From Enterococcus sp. RIT-PI-f (GTDB taxonomy: Bacteria > Bacillota > Bacilli > Lactobacillales > Enterococcaceae): a stretch of 64,000 nucleotides of DNA. Each line of letters starts with the position of its first letter. Within the stretch, counting starts at the first letter, position 1. The notes under the pieces are model-generated. The model saw nothing but the letters and a program-made list of their open reading frames with translations. It searched no databases and had not been told where the DNA came from. The stretch spans positions 186,001 to 250,000 of the forward strand of contig NZ_LHOX01000017.1 in the NCBI RefSeq assembly GCF_001297065.1, read 5' to 3'. A program made the translations under genes and the position numbers. Below, in pieces: positions 54,841-62,767 of the stretch.

Positions 54841-55566
54841 TTACATAATCTTTCCTGTAGATGTTAAATATTCTTGAAATGTATCATAATAAAACATGCC
54901 ACTGTCTTCCCAATATTCAACTTCACCCAGAGTTATTTCAGAATCTTCAATTGCGTTTCTCTGAGATTCCATACTTCTCTTGGTATTTTGGAAAACTTCT
55001 TCCAGAAAACGGTTTGATTGTGGATCATTTTGACATGCTTCTTCTATCCGATCTGCAATGACTTTACCTACCGATTGAAGCCATTGCTCATTACCTAATT
55101 GATCCGGAAGTTTTGAAGCATTTGCAGTAGCAATCACATTTGCACCCATCCAGGTCATTATTTCACTTAACGGTTTTGTAACACTCGTTTGTCCGTTAGA
55201 TGAGCATGTACTCAAAACAACTGTAGGTTTACCTTGTAATCTCAATGTATGTGACCACCAAGCACTTCTGTCCAGAATTAGTTTCAAATCTGCCGTCATA
55301 TAATGCAAATATACTGGAGATGCAATAATCAGAACATCGGAGTCTAAAATTTTTTTTTGTAAAGAAAGCAGATCATCTTTTTGGACACAGCGAGTTAAAA
55401 GAAAACAACGGGCACAACCTAAACAAGGTTTAATTGTAAAATCTTGAGGGAAAAGATATTCTGTTTCATATCGTTCTATGGCTAAAGAATCTACTAGTTT
55501 TCTCGAAAAGGCATATGTAGCTCCTCTTTTGTTTCTACTCCCAATTAAGACAACCACTTTCGGCAT
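54841..55566 (-). CDS. Flavodoxin-fold NAD(P)H-dependent reductase, possible LanJ-type dehydroamino acid reductase
   Basis: A 241-residue flavoprotein of the NADPH-dependent FMN reductase / iron-sulfur flavoprotein superfamily. The flavin phosphate loop is IGSRNKRGATYAFSRKL (8-24). A Cys cluster, Cys48, Cys51, Cys54 and Cys60, in PCLGCARCFLLTRC could hold an Fe-S centre. ASPVYLHYMTADLKLILDRS is the second flavin-contact region. Flavin-dependent LanJ enzymes of other clusters (for example carnolysin and bicereucin) reduce Dha and Dhb to D-Ala and D-Abu. Membership of that family is inferred from context. A role unrelated to the peptides cannot be ruled out. Confidence 0.75.
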   Translation of the reverse strand: MPKVVVLIGSRNKRGATYAFSRKLVDSLAIERYETEYLFPQDFTIKPCLGCARCFLLTRCVQKDDLLSLQKKILDSDVLIIASPVYLHYMTADLKLILDRSAWWSHTLRLQGKPTVVLSTCSSNGQTSVTKPLSEIMTWMGANVIATANASKLPDQLGNEQWLQSVGKVIADRIEEACQNDPQSNRFLEEVFQNTKRSMESQRNAIEDSEITLGEVEYWEDSGMFYYDTFQEYLTSTGKIM

Positions 55567-55648
55567 TATCTACTCCTTTTTATCCCATACTACGTACATC
55601 ACCCTGCACTTATATAATAAAAAATCAAAATTTATAGTAAATGCTAAA

Positions 55649-55701
55649 ATGATTTGATGAAAAACTTATTTCTATAATATGCCAGTTCTCCATCAAATCA
55701 T
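55649..55701. repeat. 11-bp inverted repeat between precursor C and the reductase gene
   Basis: ATGATTTGATG (55649-55659) and CATCAAATCAT (55691-55701) with a 31-nt loop. There is no long T-run, so it may be an RNA processing or attenuation hairpin that sets the amount of precursor over downstream genes. TTTACT and TATTAT/TATATA-like elements nearer the reductase gene could be an internal promoter. Confidence 0.5.
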
Positions 55702-55720
55702 ATTCGCTTCTACCACAAGA

Positions 55721-56146
55721 TTATTTCTTGAAAATTGATACTACTGCAGAAACTGCCGTACCCGCTAATGTTGCACAAGCCCCACCTGAAAGAAGAGCTG
55801 TTGCAATAAATCCTTCGCCTTCTATATCTCCTGCACCTTGAAGAACGGCCATCTCTTCAATCGATAAATTCTCAAATGCTTCTGAGCTTTCAGAAATATC
55901 AATATTTAGAGCAGCTAAAACAGCGTTAACAAGTGACTCTTCTCTTAGAATCCCCTCTAGTTGCTGTTGATTGACCTCGGGTGTACTCTCAATAATATTC
56001 TTCTTCAAGACATCCTCAAGATTGATTCTCCGAACCATTTCTTTTACATCTTCTTTAGTAATTGTGTCCTTATCAGTTAATTTTTCTTTCATTACACTTT
56101 TCAAATTCAAATCATTAATTAATTTATGGATTCTTTCTTCATTCAT
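55721..56146 (-). CDS. lanA3: Lanthipeptide precursor C with an unusually long leader
   Basis: A 141-residue precursor. The leader is about 105 residues, mostly helical and charged, and ends FENLSIEEMAVLQGA, then GDIEGE and a 30-residue core with six Ser/Thr, one Cys (SGGACATLAG) and the C-terminal SIFKK. One ring is possible at most. Most class II leaders are 25-60 residues; the added N-terminal part may be a separate helical domain. AGGGAGCG lies about 9 nt before the ATG, so the long form seems real. It follows precursor D by 22 nt. Confidence 0.85.
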   Translation of the reverse strand: MNEERIHKLINDLNLKSVMKEKLTDKDTITKEDVKEMVRRINLEDVLKKNIIESTPEVNQQQLEGILREESLVNAVLAALNIDISESSEAFENLSIEEMAVLQGAGDIEGEGFIATALLSGGACATLAGTAVSAVVSIFKK

Positions 56147-56168
56147 AATTTTTTCGCTCCCTATAATT

Positions 56169-56378
56169 TTATTTTTTAAACAGATTATTTACTAAGTTGT
56201 ATCCTGCATTCATAGAATTTACGACACCAACTATGCTTAAAGCTATTCCTGTAATAGACTCTCCTTCAACATCTCCCTGCCCCTGAACCGCAGTCATCTC
56301 TGCAACGCTTAAATCCTCAAAATTCTTCTCCAAATCAACAACTGATTCCAAACTTTCTGTTTTCTTGTTTTCTTCCAT
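56169..56378 (-). CDS. lanA4: Lanthipeptide precursor D (Cys-free core)
   Basis: A 69-residue precursor. The leader ends FEDLSVAEMTAVQGQ, followed by GDVEGE and a 29-residue core with one Thr, three Ser, no Cys, and the C-terminal NNLFKK. The leader and hexapeptide are very close to cytolysin FEELSLEEMEAIQGS-GDVQAE. It lies 36 nt after lanM, with a good ribosome site (AGGAGG). With no Cys it cannot form lanthionine alone; dehydration and reduction would give D-amino acids. Precursors C and D may be the two parts of one activity. Confidence 0.87.
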   Translation of the reverse strand: MEENKKTESLESVVDLEKNFEDLSVAEMTAVQGQGDVEGESITGIALSIVGVVNSMNAGYNLVNNLFKK

Positions 56379-56414
56379 GATGTTTCCTCCTATTTTTTAT
56401 TTAAAACTGAATTC

Positions 56415-59414
56415 TCATATTGACGATTCAGATTTTAACAACATAATATTACTTATTGAATTCTGGCAATATAGATAGACCCAACCAGTCCCACTTATCC
56501 CATCAAAAATCCCTTTGGAAGTTAAATCCATTATTATAGGTAGTCTTGGTTTATCAGCTGATTCTTCCATATACAAATTACTCAACCGAAGTTGCAGCAA
56601 ATCAGCCCAATAGGGATCCTTCGTAAGTTTTGCAATCATGTTTATTGTAACGATCGAACCGCTATTTCCATGACATAAGCAATCTTTATTAACTATTTTC
56701 TTTTCTGTATGTTTGAACTGTTGAATAAGAGATATCAACTGCTCTTGAATTCTTGCATTAGAATACTTCGCCAAAATCTCAATTCTCGCTTGAATCATTC
56801 CACTAATCCCGCGGCACCATTTCTTTCTATCCTTCATAACTTTTAGAGCCGAAAAATCTTTTTCCAACGCTTCAACAATTTCAGCTTCATGCACAGTTTT
56901 AAGCGAGCTAAATGCTAATGCAATGCCACTCAAGCCATGGGCAATACCCATAGTCGCAGATATAGACTTACTATTTATGTGATATTTACCTAAAAAAGAT
57001 GAAATGACTTTATCCTTAACCTCTTCAAAAAATGGTACATATGGATATCCATCTTCCATCAGACAGAATAATCTGACTATTCCGGCTAAACCTGTTAAAT
57101 AATCTAAATCGCTAATTTTATTAAGTGTATTTTCTATATCTGCTGCGAGCATTTTAAACAGTTCATCTACGTATGCATTTGTTTCTCCCAAATACCTATA
57201 CCCTAAAATGATCGGATATAAGGGTGAGAGCCTTCCGTTAAAAGCACTTGATATTGGGGTAAACTTGCTTTGACAAATTGCGGTATGAAGTATTTTCCTA
57301 TAGGCATCTAAATAATATTTGTTCTTTGTTGATTGGTAGAGCTCCAAGAAGAACACGGCTATCCCACTAAGACCGCTATATAAGCTTTCATCACATGGTG
57401 AAACTTTCCACCGCTTCTGTTCGGTTATGTCTACTGTCAAGAAAGAGAGCTGTTCTCCTTTTATGAAACTCTCTTCTAGCAGGTTATCGCCAATCCTCCT
57501 AGCCGCTTTTGCTTTATCAAAATACATTGATGTAAAATGCGGACCTTGCGATTTTAACGGACAGCTATTTTGTTGATCAAACACACCTAAAGAGCTATAG
57601 ATCAACCTTTTTTGTTGATTAACGGTCTCCAAGGAAAGAGATTTCACTCGATCTTGCATATGGTCATAGCCAGATTTTTTAAAGTAATCAATATATTCAT
57701 TTCCTTGACTATCAATAATTGACCGACTATCTGTTCTGGAAAAAAATATTGGAATATCATTCACTATCAAGTCAGCTACTTCACTTTTAATAATCCTCTT
57801 ATCTTTATAAGGATAAGACCAGATGTTCATAAACAAACGCTCTCTATACTTCATTTTTTGATTGTAGGTAGGATGATTGCTATAGCGCAATAGAACTCCA
57901 TATCTTTCTGTTCCTTTTAACAGCAAGCGAATACGATGGCCTCGGAAGCACTTCAACGTTTCCAAGAAAGCTTCTTTATTTTCAAGTATAAAGACCAAAG
58001 TACATTCAAAACCTTCAATAATCTTCAGGCTATATTTTTTATACGAAATGGGTACTCTATCAATTAACATTGGTAAATTGTGGCCATTCTGGAATTTAGC
58101 TTTCTTTTTTTCGAAACGAAATGTATCCATATAAAGATTAATAGGATGATCCACTTCTTGAGATATAGCTTTTTGCTTGCCACTCAAACCACTTAAGTCA
58201 ACACAATCATTCATACCAACAGGTAGATTTTGAGGCAATAATGCACTATTTAAAACTGAATCATTGATCAGTATTTTTTCCAAATGCCGATACAATAGCC
58301 TACCACCATATGATTGTTCTTTATTTTGAAATGCAGTCTCAATATCAATAATTATCGGATGCTCGCCACAAGCGGTAATATTCTCCAAATGTACATCATT
58401 CACACCTAATAAATAACAAATGGCGACTAACTGACCATATCTTTGATAGTACCCTTCAAGCTCCTGCTTACTCTGACAAGGTTCAGCTTGAATGAATTCA
58501 TTATAAGTGTGAGTCTCTTTATAAATCCCCTTCGGCAGTTTGATCTTCAAGAGTGCGGAATGACGAACCAGCCAATCAAAAAGAGTTTCAAAAGCTAACG
58601 CAATTTCTAAATTCTTTGGTTTATATACCAATTTTCTCCCGGAAATATGAAGGATTGCAACGCTTTTCCCTTTGGCATGGGAATCCCCTGACGATAATTC
58701 AATATCGGTTAAATTGATTTCATTAATGGATAAAAATTCTATGATATCAGATGCATCATCTTCTATTCTTTGAAAAAGTTCTGTAATATTCTGATGAAAA
58801 TATTGTGTTCTAATCGTCATCAATCGTGCTGCTACAGGATATTTTTCAAAGAATCGCAGATACATTTCCTTTGAGGAAAAGTTATTTCTGATATATTCTT
58901 TCATTCTTCCTTTTGCAGTTTTACTTTTTAACTCATAGTTATTCTTATACTCTTCCAAATGTTTTGCCAAAAGCTTTCCGTTGATTTGAAACAATTCATT
59001 TAACAAGCATTCAGCAATTGAGTGCAAAAGAGTTTGTTCGATTTTCACATTTTTCAATGTTTTCTTCATCATTTCAATGTCGTTAAAGAGATACTTAACA
59101 AAAGGAGTACTCAGGATATAAGCACCTTCACTGTAAGTCGATGAGTCATAATCAAAACATGTCATGATTTCCTCAAAAAGATCATACCAAGAATCATTTA
59201 CATGAGTACTACTCTTATGTTGGGGTTCTAATGCATAAGCAAATGCTTCTCTGGTTGTACCCGTTATATCTAGCATCTCTTCAAAATGTTTGTCCTTTAA
59301 TAACGAACGAACATTTCGCCACTCTTCCAATGCAGTGAAATCAATTTCTATCCCTTCTTTGTACCCAGTTAGTTTTTCATCTATTGTCAAGGCATTTAAT
59401 AAAATACTATCCAT
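56415..59414 (-). CDS. lanM: Class II lanthipeptide synthetase LanM
   Basis: A 999-residue bifunctional enzyme that dehydrates Ser/Thr and adds Cys to form thioether rings. The N-terminal dehydratase (about 1-600) has a kinase-like active site: DSHAKGKSVAILHISGRKLVYKPK near residue 245-268 (read as DSHAKGKS and LVYKPK), GVNDVHLENI near 335, IIDIETAF near 350 and SRTDSRSI near 565. The LanC-like domain (about 640-999) keeps the zinc ligands Cys867 (WCRGISG), Cys914 and His915 (LCHGNSG), with SATMGIAHGLSG. So cyclisation is chemically possible although most cores lack Cys. AGGAGGTG precedes the ATG. It is close to CylM in size and layout. Confidence 0.94.
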   Translation of the reverse strand: MDSILLNALTIDEKLTGYKEGIEIDFTALEEWRNVRSLLKDKHFEEMLDITGTTREAFAYALEPQHKSSTHVNDSWYDLFEEIMTCFDYDSSTYSEGAYILSTPFVKYLFNDIEMMKKTLKNVKIEQTLLHSIAECLLNELFQINGKLLAKHLEEYKNNYELKSKTAKGRMKEYIRNNFSSKEMYLRFFEKYPVAARLMTIRTQYFHQNITELFQRIEDDASDIIEFLSINEINLTDIELSSGDSHAKGKSVAILHISGRKLVYKPKNLEIALAFETLFDWLVRHSALLKIKLPKGIYKETHTYNEFIQAEPCQSKQELEGYYQRYGQLVAICYLLGVNDVHLENITACGEHPIIIDIETAFQNKEQSYGGRLLYRHLEKILINDSVLNSALLPQNLPVGMNDCVDLSGLSGKQKAISQEVDHPINLYMDTFRFEKKKAKFQNGHNLPMLIDRVPISYKKYSLKIIEGFECTLVFILENKEAFLETLKCFRGHRIRLLLKGTERYGVLLRYSNHPTYNQKMKYRERLFMNIWSYPYKDKRIIKSEVADLIVNDIPIFFSRTDSRSIIDSQGNEYIDYFKKSGYDHMQDRVKSLSLETVNQQKRLIYSSLGVFDQQNSCPLKSQGPHFTSMYFDKAKAARRIGDNLLEESFIKGEQLSFLTVDITEQKRWKVSPCDESLYSGLSGIAVFFLELYQSTKNKYYLDAYRKILHTAICQSKFTPISSAFNGRLSPLYPIILGYRYLGETNAYVDELFKMLAADIENTLNKISDLDYLTGLAGIVRLFCLMEDGYPYVPFFEEVKDKVISSFLGKYHINSKSISATMGIAHGLSGIALAFSSLKTVHEAEIVEALEKDFSALKVMKDRKKWCRGISGMIQARIEILAKYSNARIQEQLISLIQQFKHTEKKIVNKDCLCHGNSGSIVTINMIAKLTKDPYWADLLQLRLSNLYMEESADKPRLPIIMDLTSKGIFDGISGTGWVYLYCQNSISNIMLLKSESSI

Positions 59415-59450
59415 ACCCCACCTCCTATAACTTCACAATAAATTATTAAC

Positions 59451-59480
59451 ATGATTTTTTTAACTATAGAATAAAATCAT
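59451..59480. repeat. Weak inverted repeat in the lanM leader region
   Basis: ATGATTTT (59451-59458) and AAAATCAT (59473-59480) between comX-like gene and lanM. There is no T-run, so it should not fully stop transcription from comX into lanM. Confidence 0.4.
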
Positions 59481-59552
59481 TTAGTGAGTTACACATGTCA
59501 TTACTTTAATACAGACTTAATAACACCTAAATCTCTCAGAGACATCGTGTTT

Positions 59553-59723
59553 TTAATTTGGCCAAATATTTCTTGATATCCCTTTCTCATTAATATTGAT
59601 GTCGTTGGTTCCAGCTAAAGTTAAGTATTTGTATTTTTTTGAATTTTTTTTAAGTGTAATGCTAATTCTATTATTCTTGATAAACTCATTTCTAAATTTC
59701 ATCCATAATTCTTCATTTTTCAT
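59553..59723 (-). CDS. comX: Candidate ComX-type pheromone precursor, opposite strand to comQ
   Basis: A 56-codon gene with a strong ribosome site (AGAGGTGAT, 6 nt before the ATG at 59723). The peptide is basic and hydrophilic, starts MKNEELWMKFRNEF and ends GISRNIWPN. The Trp at 54 is third from the C-terminus, the place of the Trp that ComQ prenylates in Bacillus ComX, and the length fits known ComX precursors. It has no signal peptide, like ComX. In Bacillus comX lies between comQ and comP on one strand; here those genes overlap, so this divergent ORF is the only candidate. It points into lanM, 138 nt away with no strong terminator, so the signal and the biosynthetic genes may share a transcript. 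Homology cannot be shown without alignment. Confidence 0.72.
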   Translation of the reverse strand: MKNEELWMKFRNEFIKNNRISITLKKNSKKYKYLTLAGTNDININEKGISRNIWPN

Positions 59724-59752
59724 TGAAATCACCTCTTTATTTGATATAATTA

Positions 59753-59790
59753 TTGTAACTTCTACAATTAACCGAGTACATAGGTATATT
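59753..59790 (+). promoter_or_regulatory. Candidate response-regulator operator and promoter for comQPA (and comX)
   Basis: ATTGTA-N5-TACAAT (59752-59768) is a perfect inverted repeat in the comX-comQ divergent gap. Its half CTACAA (59762-59767) lies 17 nt before TATATT (59785-59790), a good -10, with no consensus -35. This equals the layout at 54198-54235. A second inverted repeat, ATATTG-TG-CAATAT (59786-59799), covers the -10. The comX start is 30 nt from the repeat on the other side. Confidence 0.55.
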
Positions 59791-59848
59791 GTGCAATATT
59801 TAATTTAAACTTTCTTACTAGACTTCTTATTAGCAGAGGAGAGATAGA

Positions 59849-60760
59849 ATGACAGATAACATTAATAATCTGGATGAAGACGACGTGCATATTCAACTTA
59901 TATATAATCTTCTAAATCAAAATGAGATCATACAGCGGTATAATGAGAGTTTCAGAATAAATTTACTGGAAAATCTATCTTTTTGTAACCGATTACGAAG
60001 ATTCTCCTGGAGCAAACTATTCAAAGTAATTCATCATCTTTCCTCAGATAACGAAGAACCTATTAATGATTCAACTCTTTTAGCCATAGAAATGTTTGGT
60101 CTCGCAATCAGAATATTTGATGATGCTATTGATTCCGATGGGCCTCTAAAAGACAGTATAAGCTATGAAACATGCCAAATTTTATCAATGGAACTCTTGA
60201 TCTATAGTTTCTATTTACTATCAAAAAATGATATTATTCCCTTTGATACATTACAAAGCGCGTTGTCTTCTCAATTTTATGATCATTTTTATCAAGATAG
60301 AGAACTTATCACAACAGTCGATGATTACTTTAATAAAGTCATTGGAAAATCTACCTATGTTTTTCTTTTTTATTTTTCTCTATCATTTCCAGACAGTTCT
60401 GATTGGAAGTTAATTGCTTCAAACTTGGGCACTATTTCTCAAATTAAAAATGATTTAGTAGATATTTTTTCTGAAAATTCAAATAAATGGAACAATAATT
60501 CATTGCCCTATATTCTTTTAAATAGCGTCACAAATAATGACTATCTAAATTCCATAAAAAACAAAAAAAATTCATGGAGCAAATCTGATAGTAAATTTTT
60601 ACAAAAAATATTTATCGAAATTGGCGGCTTCGATTATTGCATGCACATTATTGATCACGAAACACAAGAATTTGACAAAATTATAGATACCGTATTATCC
60701 ACTAACCAGAAAATGCTATTCAAGTCATATCTAGAAAGGATTAAATTTTTTGAATTTTAA
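59849..60760 (+). CDS. comQ: ComQ-like isoprenyl transferase
   Basis: A 303-residue protein of the trans-isoprenyl synthase fold. The first Asp-rich motif is DDAID (91-95, in AIRIFDDAIDSDG), and the second is NDLVD (201-205, in SQIKNDLVDIF). These match the motifs that bind the prenyl diphosphate in ComQ; ordinary chain-elongating synthases keep a fuller DDxxD and FARM context. In Bacillus ComQ attaches a farnesyl or geranyl group to the ComX Trp. GAGGAGAG precedes the ATG. The end overlaps comP by 11 nt. Its place before a ComP-like kinase, not in a terpenoid pathway, supports the pheromone role. Confidence 0.85.
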   Translation: MTDNINNLDEDDVHIQLIYNLLNQNEIIQRYNESFRINLLENLSFCNRLRRFSWSKLFKVIHHLSSDNEEPINDSTLLAIEMFGLAIRIFDDAIDSDGPLKDSISYETCQILSMELLIYSFYLLSKNDIIPFDTLQSALSSQFYDHFYQDRELITTVDDYFNKVIGKSTYVFLFYFSLSFPDSSDWKLIASNLGTISQIKNDLVDIFSENSNKWNNNSLPYILLNSVTNNDYLNSIKNKKNSWSKSDSKFLQKIFIEIGGFDYCMHIIDHETQEFDKIIDTVLSTNQKMLFKSYLERIKFFEF

Positions 60761-62750
60761 TTACCGCATGCTAGTTGTTATCATGATTTTAAGCACCTTG
60801 TTTTACGCTAGAGAATTGAATAATCATACTTTAATGAACAAGGATTTTAATTTATCATTATTACCTTTAATCATTTTTTTGTGTTTGATTGCCATATTCA
60901 CTCTTAACGAAACAGTTGATAAAAAAACAAGTGTTTACTTTTTTCTGATATTATTTTCAATTTCAACATATTTGCAAATTGAATCTCTTGAATATCTGGA
61001 AAAAAATATAGTTTATATGAGATTGATTCAAAGCATTTTATTCTCTATTGGTAACATTTTATTTTTAAGCTTTTATTTCAAATTTTCCCTTTTTAGAAAA
61101 ACGGAGTTCATCATAAAAATAAAAAGAAACGCAATTACATTGATATTTATATCGTTTATCCTATCACTTATAGCAGTTGGATTTGCAGCTAGTTTTGTCT
61201 ACCTTTTTGCCTTATGTAATTTACTCATTACTTTAATTACTTGCATTTATGCTTTTTGGAAAGAAAGATATTTCTTTAACATTCGAATGCTACGTGAACA
61301 AAAAATCATTTTATCTGGATTTTGCTTATCTTTTTTTCCTTTTATTTTGTTCTACGGATTATTCGCACACATCTTGCCAAATTATATCTTAAATACATCA
61401 CTATATTTGATAGTATTTTTCCCCATTTCTATTATGTATACCCTTATAAAAAGAAACCAAATATCATTCAACTTTCGTGAAATCATTCTTCATTCTTCTT
61501 TAGCGATTCTAGCTGCAAGTATCTCTTTATTTTTGATCAACAAAGTATTACAAGGAAACGTCCAGACGATCATTGATCTTTGTATCATCCTTCTGGTCAC
61601 CAGCTATAGTTATTATGAGATTGGCGCTTATATCAGACAATGCGCGCAACAAAAGATTAAATCACTACACGATGAATTCCAGATAGAAAGAGATAAACTA
61701 TACAGGGAGCTTAGTTATACTGAATTTAATGAAATTGCCAAAAATATGCTCACGGAAGTTATATTGAATAGATTTTATTGTAATGATTTTTTGCTTTTTA
61801 GATATAAAAAAAATCAATATTCTATTTTAGGAAATGCTGGGATATTAAAAAATATCTCCATGAATGCGAAAATGTTTGTTGACATGACTTCAGAAATGCC
61901 CACTTACTTTTTTAAACAAAAAGAATTCTTTAAATTGTATTTAAACAATGACACTGATTATTCGGTTGCCTTCATCTACTATAGAGAGACTGGCAAACTA
62001 TCTGATAATGAAGTACAATCCTTGTTGTCTATTATTAAGCTAAATTTGACTGTAAGCGACTTGGGTTTAACTATGTATGATCTTTCAACATCGAATGATT
62101 TGCATAAAATGAACAACCAAAACAGGCACTACATTAAGACTACTACGGAGATCTTATACTCTGATATGACAAATTATATACACGATGACATACTACAAAA
62201 TATTTTTGCTTTAAAAAAAATTGCCGAAGTTATTCAAACGGAAGACAAAGAATACAAAAAACTTTTGCTCAAAGGTTTTTCTGACCTTGCATCCTTGTTA
62301 AGAGAAAAAATTTTCTTCCTTTATCCTAACACTTTATTAGATATTCCGATTGAAGATAATTTATCCCAGTTATGTGGAAAACTATCGAAAACTCACTTAA
62401 ATTATCCAATTGAATTTAACTGTCCTCAGAATATTTACATTGAAAATCAGCTGAAATTTATTCTTTTCCGCAGTATCCAAGAAGTATTAACAAATGCTTG
62501 TCGACACGCAAATGCTTCTCGAATTCAACTCACCATCAAGCAAACTTATTTTCATACCATTGCAACTATTCATGATAATGGTATAGGATTCAATAAAAAT
62601 CATCTTAAAGAAAAAGAGTTCTCCGAAAATCATCATGGACTACTTTCAGTTGTTCGTGATATAGAGACTGCCAAAGGTAATGTAACAATTTCATCGCAAG
62701 AAGAATTAGGAACAACGATTAAAATTCAAATCCCTAACTCTTTAAGTTAG
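60750..62750 (+). CDS. comP: ComP-like membrane histidine kinase
   Basis: A 666-residue sensor kinase. The first 300 residues hold about ten hydrophobic segments, the pheromone-sensing part. A linker with predicted helices (about 300-330) and a poorly defined domain (330-450) follow. The HisKA_3-type phospho-acceptor is His478 (YIHDDILQNIFALKK), with N-box QEVLTNACRHANAS and G-boxes HDNGIGFN (about 607) and HGLLSVVRDI. Start TTG 60750 follows AGAAAGGA by 9 nt and overlaps comQ; an ATG at 60768 lacks a ribosome site. This is the NarL-partner kinase class used by ComP. It is somewhat shorter than the 769-residue Bacillus subtilis ComP. Confidence 0.87.
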   Translation: MNFNYRMLVVIMILSTLFYARELNNHTLMNKDFNLSLLPLIIFLCLIAIFTLNETVDKKTSVYFFLILFSISTYLQIESLEYLEKNIVYMRLIQSILFSIGNILFLSFYFKFSLFRKTEFIIKIKRNAITLIFISFILSLIAVGFAASFVYLFALCNLLITLITCIYAFWKERYFFNIRMLREQKIILSGFCLSFFPFILFYGLFAHILPNYILNTSLYLIVFFPISIMYTLIKRNQISFNFREIILHSSLAILAASISLFLINKVLQGNVQTIIDLCIILLVTSYSYYEIGAYIRQCAQQKIKSLHDEFQIERDKLYRELSYTEFNEIAKNMLTEVILNRFYCNDFLLFRYKKNQYSILGNAGILKNISMNAKMFVDMTSEMPTYFFKQKEFFKLYLNNDTDYSVAFIYYRETGKLSDNEVQSLLSIIKLNLTVSDLGLTMYDLSTSNDLHKMNNQNRHYIKTTTEILYSDMTNYIHDDILQNIFALKKIAEVIQTEDKEYKKLLLKGFSDLASLLREKIFFLYPNTLLDIPIEDNLSQLCGKLSKTHLNYPIEFNCPQNIYIENQLKFILFRSIQEVLTNACRHANASRIQLTIKQTYFHTIATIHDNGIGFNKNHLKEKEFSENHHGLLSVVRDIETAKGNVTISSQEELGTTIKIQIPNSLS

Positions 62751-62767
62751 GTCAGGAGTTGATTGAA

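Noticed and set aside
59596-59808. A 70-codon plus-strand ORF in the comX-comQ gap
   Set aside because: It is antisense to the comX-like gene, has no ribosome site and is a hydrophobic low-complexity product of AT-rich sequence.
59849-60760. Reading the comQ-like gene as a heptaprenyl or geranylgeranyl diphosphate synthase
   Set aside because: Its Asp-rich motifs are of the reduced ComQ type and it overlaps a ComP-like kinase gene; no terpenoid or quinone genes are near.
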